64,000 nt of DNA from positions 106,147-170,146 of the forward strand of contig NZ_JACHNU010000002.1 of assembly GCF_014199525.1 (NCBI RefSeq), in the 5' to 3' direction. A program made the position numbers and the translations under genes. Numbering within the stretch: the stretch's first letter is position 1; each line of letters opens with the position of its first letter. The DNA is from Conexibacter arvalis. Its GTDB lineage: Bacteria; Actinomycetota; Thermoleophilia; Solirubrobacterales; Solirubrobacteraceae. A model generated the notes under the pieces. That model did not search any database. It saw only the letters and a program-made list of their open reading frames with translations, and was not told the DNA's origin. Below are positions 15,652 through 22,699 of the stretch, in pieces.

Positions 15652-16439
15652 GCCTGCTGCTCCTCGTGTCGCTCGTCTTCGCTCGGTGCGGCGGCCGCGG
15701 GCGCGGCCCGGGCGACGGCCGGCACCGGGATCGCCACGCGACCGTCGGCGCCGACCGCCAGCTCCTCGCCGCCGGCCGCGACCGCGCACGCGCCGCCCGC
15801 GAAGGCGATCCCGTGCTCCTCGCCGGCGCGGTTGGCCAGCGCGACCGCGACGCCGTGCGCCGCCGCCATCCCGCGCGCGAGGGCGCGGAGGCGATCCCAG
15901 CCCTCCTCGTCCTCCGCGACGCCGGCGACGACCAGCCGGGCGCCGCGTCGCGCGAGCGCCGCCCACGCCTGCGGGTCGGCCGCGTCGAGGCCGACGAGCA
16001 GGCCGGTCGGGCCCCACGGCGCGTCCGCGACCGCGAGGTCGCCGTGGCCCGGCGAGCAGAACAGCTGCTCGTAGCGGCCGTGGGCGGCGGCGAGCCTGCG
16101 CTGCCGGTAGGCGACCTCCTCGCCGCCGTCGCGGCCGAGCCGCGCGGTCAGGTAGAAGACGCCCTCCCCCTCCGACTCGTACGCGGACGCGGACAGCCAC
16201 GCGGGACCGGCGGCGGCGAGCGCGTCGCGCCACGCCGGCGCCGGCGCGCGCTGCGCCAGCTCGAGGCCGGCGCGGTCCCGCGTCGCCGCAACGTACGGCG
16301 CGAAGCTCCATTGCGGCAGGCAGATCAGCTCCGCGCCGGCGGCGGACGCGGCGGCGACGGAGGCGTGCGCCGCGGCGCACGCCTCCTCCCCGTCCGTCAC
16401 GCCCCCAAACGGCGGGAGCGCGACGTCGACCGTGGTCAT
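15648..16439 (-). CDS. nitrilase-superfamily protein lacking the Glu-Lys-Cys triad (probable pseudoenzyme)
   Basis: The 263-residue sequence follows the carbon-nitrogen hydrolase fold of N-carbamoylputrescine amidases. The catalytic Glu position reads AELICLPQWSFAPY (Gln), the Lys position YRQRRLAAAHGRYEQLFCSPG-like (Gln/Arg), and the nucleophile position GLLVGLDAADPQAW (Gly instead of Cys). Losing all three residues would abolish normal chemistry, so a binding, regulatory or scaffold role is likely. It lies 5 bp after the M24 gene and overlaps the HDAC-like gene. An intact paralogue begins at 63638. Confidence 0.75.
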   Translation of the reverse strand: MTTVDVALPPFGGVTDGEEACAAAHASVAAASAAGAELICLPQWSFAPYVAATRDRAGLELAQRAPAPAWRDALAAAGPAWLSASAYESEGEGVFYLTARLGRDGGEEVAYRQRRLAAAHGRYEQLFCSPGHGDLAVADAPWGPTGLLVGLDAADPQAWAALARRGARLVVAGVAEDEEGWDRLRALARGMAAAHGVAVALANRAGEEHGIAFAGGACAVAAGGEELAVGADGRVAIPVPAVARAAPAAAAPSEDERHEEQQA

Positions 16440-16444
16440 CGCGA

Positions 16445-17686
16445 TCACTCCCACCAGACGGTCGGCAGGTCGCGCGTCAGCACCTCGACGCCCTCCTTGG
16501 TGACGATCACGTTGTGCTCGAAGGCGCCGGTGCCGGCGCCGGGGCGGCCGACCTCGGCCTCGATCGCCCACACCTGGCCGGGGGCCAGCTCGGCCGTCTC
16601 GCCGGGCATCAGCCACGGGTGCTCCCACGCGAGGCCCATGCTGTGGCCGAACGACGGGAAGCTCTGGCCGAGGTAGGCGACGCCGTCGGAGGACTCGCCG
16701 CCCGGCACGTCGAAGCCGTGCTCGCCGAGCCACGCCGCGCCGCGGTTGAAGAGCTCCTCGCAGCGGACGCCCGGTCTCATCCCCTCGACGATGTGCTCGA
16801 CGACCGCGGCGCTCGCCTCCAGCACCTCGCGCTGCGCGTCGGTGACCTTGCGGCCGGCCACCGTCGTGCGGACCATGTCGTAGAAGTAGCCGTTGACGGT
16901 GCCGTACATGTCGGGGTGGATCATGTCCCCGGCCTCCAGCGGCCGCTTGTGGTCCCACGACGGCATCCGGTCCCACTGGAAGTGGTCGACGTTCGGCCCC
17001 GAGGTGACCGGGATGTCGAGCGGGAAGGCGCCCTGGCGGACGCCGGTCTGGAAGGCCGCGATCACGCAGTCGGCCTCGGTCGCGCCCGGCACCGCCGCCT
17101 CGCAGAAGGCGGCGACCATCTCGGAGCCGACGCGGACCGCCTCGCGCACGAGCACCAGCTCGGCCGGCGACTTGACCAGCCGCATCGCCTCGATCAGGTC
17201 GTCGGCCCACTCGAACTCGATCTCCGGCAGCGCCTGGCGGATGCGGTCGATCGCGACGTGCGGCAGCGACTCGCGGCCGATCAGGCCGACCTTGCCGGCG
17301 CCCAGCCCGCGATCGTTCAGCGTCTTCGCCGCGCCGGCCCACAGGTCGAGCTCGACGCGGACGTCGTCGATCACGACGAGATCGTCGCGCCAGTCGGGGA
17401 TCTCGACGACGAGCGTGCCGTCCTCCTCGACCGGCATCACGACGACGCCGTGGCCGCGGCCCGACCACGCCGGCGGGCGGTCGGCGATCTGCGGGAAGGG
17501 CGAGTAGTGGTTGGTGAGGTAGACGACGTCGGCGCCCCAGTCGGCGCCGTTGGCGCCGCGGCTGACGACCAGCAGGCCGTCGAGGCCGCGCTCCTGGGCG
17601 CGGCGCCGCAGCTCCGCGCGCCGCTGCGCGAACTCCGCGCGCGGGATGCCGTTGACGACGTCAGCCGTCTCGCTCGTTGCACTCAT
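16445..17686 (-). CDS. M24-family metallopeptidase (Xaa-Pro peptidase/creatinase-like)
   Basis: This 413-residue protein has an N-terminal creatinase-N domain (LDGLLVVSRGANGADWGADV, VYLTNHYSPFPQ) and a C-terminal pita-bread catalytic domain. Metal ligands are plausible: Asp in HPDMYGTVNGYFYDMVRTT (two positions), His in FPSFGHSMGLAWEHPW, and Glu in VWAIEAEVG and AFEHNVIVTKEGVEVL. Members cleave Xaa-Pro bonds or hydrolyse C-N bonds such as in creatine or ectoine derivatives. Given its operon, an amide or guanidino compound is as likely as a peptide. Confidence 0.85.
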   Translation of the reverse strand: MSATSETADVVNGIPRAEFAQRRAELRRRAQERGLDGLLVVSRGANGADWGADVVYLTNHYSPFPQIADRPPAWSGRGHGVVVMPVEEDGTLVVEIPDWRDDLVVIDDVRVELDLWAGAAKTLNDRGLGAGKVGLIGRESLPHVAIDRIRQALPEIEFEWADDLIEAMRLVKSPAELVLVREAVRVGSEMVAAFCEAAVPGATEADCVIAAFQTGVRQGAFPLDIPVTSGPNVDHFQWDRMPSWDHKRPLEAGDMIHPDMYGTVNGYFYDMVRTTVAGRKVTDAQREVLEASAAVVEHIVEGMRPGVRCEELFNRGAAWLGEHGFDVPGGESSDGVAYLGQSFPSFGHSMGLAWEHPWLMPGETAELAPGQVWAIEAEVGRPGAGTGAFEHNVIVTKEGVEVLTRDLPTVWWE

Positions 17687-17711
17687 GTGGGGACTCCTCT
17701 CGTGGGTTCTG

Positions 17712-18692
17712 TCAGCCGGTGACGAACTGGTGGCCGACGACGCGCTCGGGCTCGAGCGTCACCAGCACCGCGCGCAGCACGCCCTCGGCGTATTCGCTTC
17801 CGGGGTTGATCGCCTTCGTGCGCCCGATCTCGACGGCGCCCGGCGACTCGTGGATGTGTCCGTGAAGGCTCAGCAGCGGCTGGCGGTCGGCCAGGAACGA
17901 CGCGACCGCCCTGCTGCCGACCGATGCCGTCGAGCCGGCGATCGCACGCGGCGGCGAGACCGACGTGTCGAGCTCCGGCGCGATGTCGAGCGACGAGCCG
18001 TGCGGCGGCACGTGGATGTTGGCGATCACCGACGTGAAGTCGCCGGCCTGCCCGGCGAGCGCGTCGAGCTCGGCGGCGAGCTTCTCCTCCGGCACGTCGC
18101 GCGGGCACTGCCACGGCGTCTCGTTCGCCAGCCCGCAGGAGATCAGCGTCCAGTCGTCGTTCAACGGCAGCACCCTGCCGTCGGCGCCGTGGGTCCACTC
18201 GCGCTCGGCGAAGGTCAGCTCGTCGAGGTTCCACGGGTCGTCGTTGCCGGCGATCAGGTACGCGGGGACCCGCAGCTCGGCGCAGCGCGCCTCGAGCCGC
18301 TCGATCCAGCGCTCCCAGCGCTCGTACATCAGGCGGTCGAAGACCTCCTCGGCGTGGGCCCCGTCGTCGTGCAGCGCCTGCAGCTCGTCGGCCGAGCCGC
18401 GGTAGGGGTAGAAGCCGAGCTGGGAGCCGAGCCGCTCGTACTCGGGCAGCTCGTCGAGCGCGACCTCGTGCTCCTCGCCCATCCACCGCACGCGGGCGCC
18501 GCCGCCCTCGACGTGGATCGGCATCAGGCCCTTGCCGGCGACGTCGCCGCCGACGACGATCGCGTCGGGCCGCCACGCCTGCAATGCGCCGAGCAGCTTG
18601 CCGAAGGTGTGCTCGCTGCCGTGCAGATCGGTCGCGAACAGCACCTTGATCCGCCGTCTCTTCTCGCCTGCGCGCTTCTTGAAGAGGCCCAT
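17712..18692 (-). CDS. calcineurin-like metallophosphoesterase
   Basis: The 326-residue protein carries the metallophosphoesterase signature in order: VLFATDLHGSEHTFGKLL (DxH), AIVVGGDVAGKG (GDxxx), YLIAGNDDPW (GNxD in place of GNHD), VIANIHVPPHG and LSLHGHIHESPG (GHxH), then AINPGSEYAEG. The fold binds two metal ions and hydrolyses phosphomonoesters or diesters; the substrate is unknown. The N-terminus is Lys/Arg-rich without a signal peptide. It begins 2 bp after the permease stop, so it belongs to the same operon. Confidence 0.8.
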   Translation of the reverse strand: MGLFKKRAGEKRRRIKVLFATDLHGSEHTFGKLLGALQAWRPDAIVVGGDVAGKGLMPIHVEGGGARVRWMGEEHEVALDELPEYERLGSQLGFYPYRGSADELQALHDDGAHAEEVFDRLMYERWERWIERLEARCAELRVPAYLIAGNDDPWNLDELTFAEREWTHGADGRVLPLNDDWTLISCGLANETPWQCPRDVPEEKLAAELDALAGQAGDFTSVIANIHVPPHGSSLDIAPELDTSVSPPRAIAGSTASVGSRAVASFLADRQPLLSLHGHIHESPGAVEIGRTKAINPGSEYAEGVLRAVLVTLEPERVVGHQFVTG

Positions 18693-18694
18693 CG

Positions 18695-20368
18695 TCACTC
18701 CGGCGGCAGCTGGCGGAAGGCCAGGTCGAGGTCGACGCCGTTGCGCTTCTGCCAGGCGCGGTAGGCGAAGAACCAGATCGCCGAGACGACGAGGCTGAGC
18801 AGGAGCAGCAGGCGCGCCGCGGTCGTCGTGAAGCCGAGCTCGGGATAGATCAGGTTCATCACCGTGACGGCGCCGGCGGCGAGGAAGGTGACGGCGCCGG
18901 CGACGGCGATCAGCGGCAGCCCAAGGATTCTGTGGCGCGCGACCGGCGAGACCTCGTGGACGTGCTTGGCGCGGTAGGCGAACAGCATCCCCGCCAGGCC
19001 GCTCATCGCGATCACGCCGACGCTGGTGAAGGCGCCGCCGTAGACCATCGTGTTCTTGACCTCGTCGTCGAAGCGGTAGAGGACGTTGAGCGCGACGGCG
19101 ACCGCGAAGTAGAAGAGCGCGGCGTTGACGGGCGCGTGGAAGCGCTCGCTGATGCGGCTGAACCACTCGGGGATCGTGCGGTCCATGCCCATCGCCGAGA
19201 GGACGCGCGTCATGTTGAGGAAGACGCACGTGGTGAAGTAGAAGCCGACCGCTATGAATCCGAGCGCCAGCAGGATCGAGACGATCGGGCTGCTCGTCAT
19301 CATCATCGCGAAGCTCGGGATCGTCGCCCCGGCTGGTGAGGTGACGTCACCGTTGGTGAACGCGAAGGCGTAGGCGTTCATGAATTCATTGCCGACCATC
19401 CGCTGGAAGAGCCAGGTCGGGATCACCCACGCGACGAGGCCGACGTAGAGGCCGCCGATCGCGAAGGCGCGGAAGAGGCGGCCGAAGTTGTTGGCCTGCT
19501 TGGTCTCGCCGAGCAGCCCCTGCGCGCCGAAGACGACGTACCAGGCCAGGCCGACGACCGACAGGAACATGACGGTGTATCTGAAGCTGAAGCTCGGGTT
19601 CTCGAAGCCCCCTCTCTCCGCGGCCGCCTGGACGGTCGCGTGGAAGTTCGGGTCGCCGGTCGCCGCCTGGTGGAACTCGTTGAACTGCGTGATGAACGAG
19701 CTGTTGGAGCGCAGCAGCAGGAGGATCAGGACGATGTTGGAGACGACGATCGCCGGGATGATCAGGAAGCACTGGATCTTGCGGTAGGCGCCGATCCCGC
19801 GCAGCGTCACCGCGAACGCCATCGAGGTGAGCGCGAGCGTCGTCACGAGCAGGCCGTTGGCGCCGCCGAACCAGTTGGCGGCGTCGATCAGCGCGCTCGA
19901 CTCCCACTGCAGGCCGAGGTTGAACAGCAGCGGCTGCAGCCCGAGCGTCGCCACCACGAGGCCGCCGGTCGTCGTGAAGGTGACCCACATGAACACCTCC
20001 CACGCGAACGTGAAGGTGAAGCCGACGGCCGGATGAATCGCGCGCGATTGATACAGGTAGTCGCCGCCCATCCGCGGCATCGCCGAGCCCAGGCCCGCAT
20101 AGAGCGCGAAGACGGGGATCATCAACACCATCGCGATCAACGCGGTGAGCGGAACGTTGAGGCCCGCGAGGAAGACCTGCGGCGACGGGAAGACGTACAG
20201 CAGGCCGAACAGCGCGCCGGCCGCCAGGATGCCGTACCACGCGGTGTCGGCCAGCGACAGCTCGCGCACCAGACCCGACGATCTGCGTGAGAAGACGCCG
20301 AGCGATGGCGCAGGCGTCTTCGGCCCCCGGATCGAACCCGATCCAGGCGCTCTCGAGGCGGTATTCAT
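18695..20368 (-). CDS. APC-superfamily amino acid/polyamine permease
   Basis: This 557-residue membrane protein has about 12 hydrophobic segments and APC features: the first helix pair (ADTAWYGILAAGALFGLLYV), RMGGDYLYQSRAIHPAVGF and later VTSPAGATIPSF, TRVLSAMGMDRTIPEWF and a cytoplasmic tail. It should import an amino acid, amine or polyamine by proton symport. GGAGGGAGAG precedes the ATG at 20368. It is the first gene of the seven-gene operon. A near-perfect LacI-type palindrome lies 38 bp upstream. Confidence 0.9.
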   Translation of the reverse strand: MNTASRAPGSGSIRGPKTPAPSLGVFSRRSSGLVRELSLADTAWYGILAAGALFGLLYVFPSPQVFLAGLNVPLTALIAMVLMIPVFALYAGLGSAMPRMGGDYLYQSRAIHPAVGFTFTFAWEVFMWVTFTTTGGLVVATLGLQPLLFNLGLQWESSALIDAANWFGGANGLLVTTLALTSMAFAVTLRGIGAYRKIQCFLIIPAIVVSNIVLILLLLRSNSSFITQFNEFHQAATGDPNFHATVQAAAERGGFENPSFSFRYTVMFLSVVGLAWYVVFGAQGLLGETKQANNFGRLFRAFAIGGLYVGLVAWVIPTWLFQRMVGNEFMNAYAFAFTNGDVTSPAGATIPSFAMMMTSSPIVSILLALGFIAVGFYFTTCVFLNMTRVLSAMGMDRTIPEWFSRISERFHAPVNAALFYFAVAVALNVLYRFDDEVKNTMVYGGAFTSVGVIAMSGLAGMLFAYRAKHVHEVSPVARHRILGLPLIAVAGAVTFLAAGAVTVMNLIYPELGFTTTAARLLLLLSLVVSAIWFFAYRAWQKRNGVDLDLAFRQLPPE

Positions 20369-20405
20369 CACTCTCCCTCCGCGCGGAAGCCAGCGCGTAT
20401 CGGAT

Positions 20406-20421
20406 GCCAAAGCCCTTTGGC
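20406..20421 (-). promoter_or_regulatory. LacI-type operator upstream of the permease operon
   Basis: GCCAAAG-CC-CTTTGGC is an inverted repeat with 7-bp perfect arms, 38 bp upstream of the permease start. Its half CCCTTTGGC recurs at the LacI gene start (11735-11743). It is a likely binding site for that LacI protein. Confidence 0.55.
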
Positions 20422-20599
20422 TTACCCTAGCGGCATCCCCGGCCCCTGCCAACCCCACCTGCGCGAATTCGCTCCCGAGCCCCGGCCGGCTCGGTCAAAC
20501 GTCTACCGCCCGCACCGCCGCCAACGGCGACGGGGCGGTGCACGAACTGCGCAGGCCCGCGCATTTCAGGGCGGCCGCGCTTGAACGGCTGGACGCCGC

Positions 20600-20844
20600 A
20601 TGCCGTACTGCCTGACCATGCGGTTCACGCGCCACGCCATCGAGCGGCTCGCCACGCGCGGCATCGCGCGCGAGGACTCGCCGCTGTCATCGCTTCCCCG
20701 GTCCGCATGGCCCGGATTCGTCCGAACGCGGCCAGCTACTTCGGGCGCGCGCTCGACCGGCGGGCTATCGTCGTCTCAGTGGCGCACGATCCGCACGACC
20801 TGATCATCACCGTGATGCTCGACCAATCCGAGGAACGCGCATGA
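20600..20844 (+). pseudogene. frameshifted DUF4258-like gene (putative toxin of a DUF4258/DUF2283 pair)
   Basis: The first frame gives RFTRHAIERLATRGIARED, the DUF4258 N-terminal signature, then loses sense. The next frame supplies the remainder (LAAVIASPVRMARIRPNAAS, RAIVVSVAHDPHDLIITVML). Joining them near 20678, where one base appears to be missing after GAG-GAC, restores a complete DUF4258 protein. ATG 20600 or 20618 could be the start. The end overlaps the DUF2283 gene by 4 bp (ATGA). It may be a disabled toxin, a sequencing error or, less likely, a programmed frameshift. Confidence 0.65.
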
Positions 20845-21131
20845 AGGCCGTCTACGACAGCGAGGCCAACGCGATCGAGATCACCCTCGCCGACGTGCGC
20901 CGGGTCGACCGCGACGTGCCCGCGCACCCGTGCGGCACCGTCGCCCTCGCCGACGGCCGGCCGGTCAGCGTCGAGCTGCTCAACGTGCGCGCCGGCGTGG
21001 ACGACGCCGTCGATGCGATCGTCACCCGCTTCGCCGAGCTTGACGGCGGCGCGCTCCGCGCCGCCGCCGATGCCGCGCTCGCGGTCCCCGGCCGGCAGGT
21101 CGAGATCACCGTCACCTCGCGCGCCGCGTAG
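20841..21131 (+). CDS. DUF2283-like protein (putative antitoxin partner)
   Basis: This 96-residue protein opens MKAVYDSEANAIEITLADV, close to the DUF2283 pattern (MxxxYDxEADALYIxL), and continues with GTVALADGRPVSVELLNVRA. DUF2283 genes often lie next to DUF4258 genes, and such pairs have been suggested to be toxin-antitoxin modules; the function is not proven. Its start overlaps the frameshifted DUF4258 gene. The 3' end overlaps the convergent MobA-like gene by 20 bp. Confidence 0.7.
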   Translation: MKAVYDSEANAIEITLADVRRVDRDVPAHPCGTVALADGRPVSVELLNVRAGVDDAVDAIVTRFAELDGGALRAAADAALAVPGRQVEITVTSRAA

Positions 21132-21780
21132 GCGCCCGGGATACGGACTCATCCGACCCGGCGCGCGCAAGGTCGTCGGGGGTGTCGACGTCGAGCACGG
21201 CGCCGGGGCCGCACTCGACTTCGACGAGCTCGGCCGCGGCCAGCACGGCGCCGGCGCCGCGGTCGCCGCGCAGCTCGCGCAGCGCCGGGAAGAGCGCGCG
21301 GTCGAGCAGCACCGGATGGCCCGGTCTGCCGCCATGGACCGCGCGCACGGCGCGCGGGCGCGAGGGGCGGGCCGGTTCGTCGCCGCCCGGGTCGCGCCAC
21401 GCCCCGACGACGCGCGCGATCGCGTCGACGTCGATCTCCGGCTGGTCGCCGAGCAGGACGAGCGCCGCGTCGGCGTCGGGGCCGATCGCGTCGAGGCCGG
21501 CGCGCAGCGAGGCGGCGATCCCCTCCTCCCAATCGGGCGCGACGACCGGCCGCGCGCCGTGCAGGTCGACCGCGCCGGCGATCCGGTCGGCCTCGGCGCC
21601 GAGCACGACGACGACGCCGGCCAGCTCCGGCGCCGCCGCCGCGGCGGCCAGCGCGTGCTCCAGCAGCGGCCGCCCGCGCAGCGGCGCGAGCTGCTTCGCG
21701 GCCCCGAACCGCCGCGCCCCGCCGGCCGCCAGCACGATCGCGTGGACGCGCGGGTCGGGCGGCTCGGACAGCGCGGGCAT
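21112..21780 (-). CDS. MobA/MocA-like molybdenum cofactor nucleotidyltransferase family protein
   Basis: The N-terminal signature VHAIVLAAGGARRFGAAKQL, APLRGRPLLEHAL and AALVLLGDQPEIDVDAIARV identify the NTP-transferase-3 family (MobA, MocA, YgfJ). The usual role is transfer of CMP or GMP to molybdopterin. The C-terminus contains GGRPGHPVLLDRALFPALRE, typical of MocA-like enzymes. No molybdoenzyme genes are nearby, so the exact substrate is uncertain. Length (222 residues) fits the family. Confidence 0.82.
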   Translation of the reverse strand: MPALSEPPDPRVHAIVLAAGGARRFGAAKQLAPLRGRPLLEHALAAAAAAPELAGVVVVLGAEADRIAGAVDLHGARPVVAPDWEEGIAASLRAGLDAIGPDADAALVLLGDQPEIDVDAIARVVGAWRDPGGDEPARPSRPRAVRAVHGGRPGHPVLLDRALFPALRELRGDRGAGAVLAAAELVEVECGPGAVLDVDTPDDLARAGSDESVSRAPTRRAR

Positions 21781-21855
21781 GGCGCGATCGTACCCGCGAA
21801 AGTCGACCGCGTCCGGTCGCTGTCGCGGGCGGCGTGAGGGCCGCGTGAGGGCGGC

Positions 21856-22050
21856 GAGCGCGGGACCGAGTGCGCCCCCTGCGCCGGTCAGTCGCCGGGA
21901 TCGAGCTCGTCTTTGTCGAACGTCGGCGGAGCGGTCAGCTCCCGCTGCGGGCGGCCGTCGCCCGGACGAGCGCGGGACCGAGTGCGCCGCTGCCGCCGGT
22001 CAGCGCCGCTGCGGGTGGCAGTCGCCCGGACGCGCTCGACACCGAGTGCG
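21856..22050. repeat. imperfect direct repeats in the gap before the nicotinamidase gene
   Basis: GAGCGCGGGACCGAGTGCGCC occurs at 21856 and again at 21968, and a diverged third copy lies around 22027-22050 (GTCGCCCGGACG is shared with 21957). The 280-bp gap holding them has no supported gene. Confidence 0.6.
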
Positions 22051-22059
22051 GGGTGCCCC

Positions 22060-22593
22060 TCAGTCGACGACCGCGCCGGCCTCCGCCAGCTCGCGCAGCG
22101 TCTCCGCGGTTCGCTCGGCGTCGATGCCGCGCACGGCGTCGGTCGCGACCGTCACGCGCAGCCCCTCGCCCAGCGCGTCGAGCGCCGTGTGGCGGACGCA
22201 GTAGTCGGTCGCGACGCCGGCGATCGTGACGGCGTCGACGCCCCGCTCGCGCAGCACCTCGCGCAGCGCCGGCGTCTCGAAGGCCGAGTAGCCCTCCGCG
22301 GCCCGCTCGGTCCCCTTGTCGATCACGACCTCCGCAACCTGCTCGACCCGCTCGTGCAGCGCCGCCCCGGGCGACTCGGCGACGCAGTGCTCGGGCCACG
22401 GCCCGCCCTCGCCGGCGAACGAGCTGTGGTCGGGCGGATGCCAGTCACGCGTCGCGACGACGAGGTCGAAGCGGCCAGAGCGGGCCAGCGCGACGATCGC
22501 GTCGATCACGCGGTCGCCCTCGGGCACCGCGAGCGCCCCGGCCGGCGGCAGGAAGTCGTGCTGGACGTCGATGATCAGCAGCGCCTCGCTCAC
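22060..22593 (-). CDS. pncA: nicotinamidase/isochorismatase-family hydrolase
   Basis: The 177-residue protein matches PncA-type nicotinamidases, which convert nicotinamide to nicotinate in NAD salvage. The catalytic triad is visible: Asp in LLIIDVQHDF, Lys in VVIDKGTE and Cys in GVATDYCVRHTALDA. The metal site is in ATRDWHPPDHSSF. The cis-peptide loop IAGVATDYC is typical. GGGAGG lies before the ATG. It appears to be a single-gene transcript. Confidence 0.88.
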   Translation of the reverse strand: MSEALLIIDVQHDFLPPAGALAVPEGDRVIDAIVALARSGRFDLVVATRDWHPPDHSSFAGEGGPWPEHCVAESPGAALHERVEQVAEVVIDKGTERAAEGYSAFETPALREVLRERGVDAVTIAGVATDYCVRHTALDALGEGLRVTVATDAVRGIDAERTAETLRELAEAGAVVD

Positions 22594-22699
22594 ACCTCCC
22601 AGCTACCCGCCGGCCCCCGCCCGCCGACCGCCGGACGCGGCGGCCGGCGCGCCGGGATCTCCGCTCAGCCGAACCGCCGGCCGCGGCGCCCTCCGCTCC

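Noticed and set aside
20581-20844. A single intact 87-residue gene at this position
   Set aside because: Its first 30 residues are His/Arg-rich nonsense, whereas the alternate frame gives the DUF4258 signature. The frameshifted-gene reading explains both halves.
21781-22059. Small gene between the MobA-like and nicotinamidase genes
   Set aside because: The gap consists of imperfect direct repeats, and no frame has a credible start and domain.
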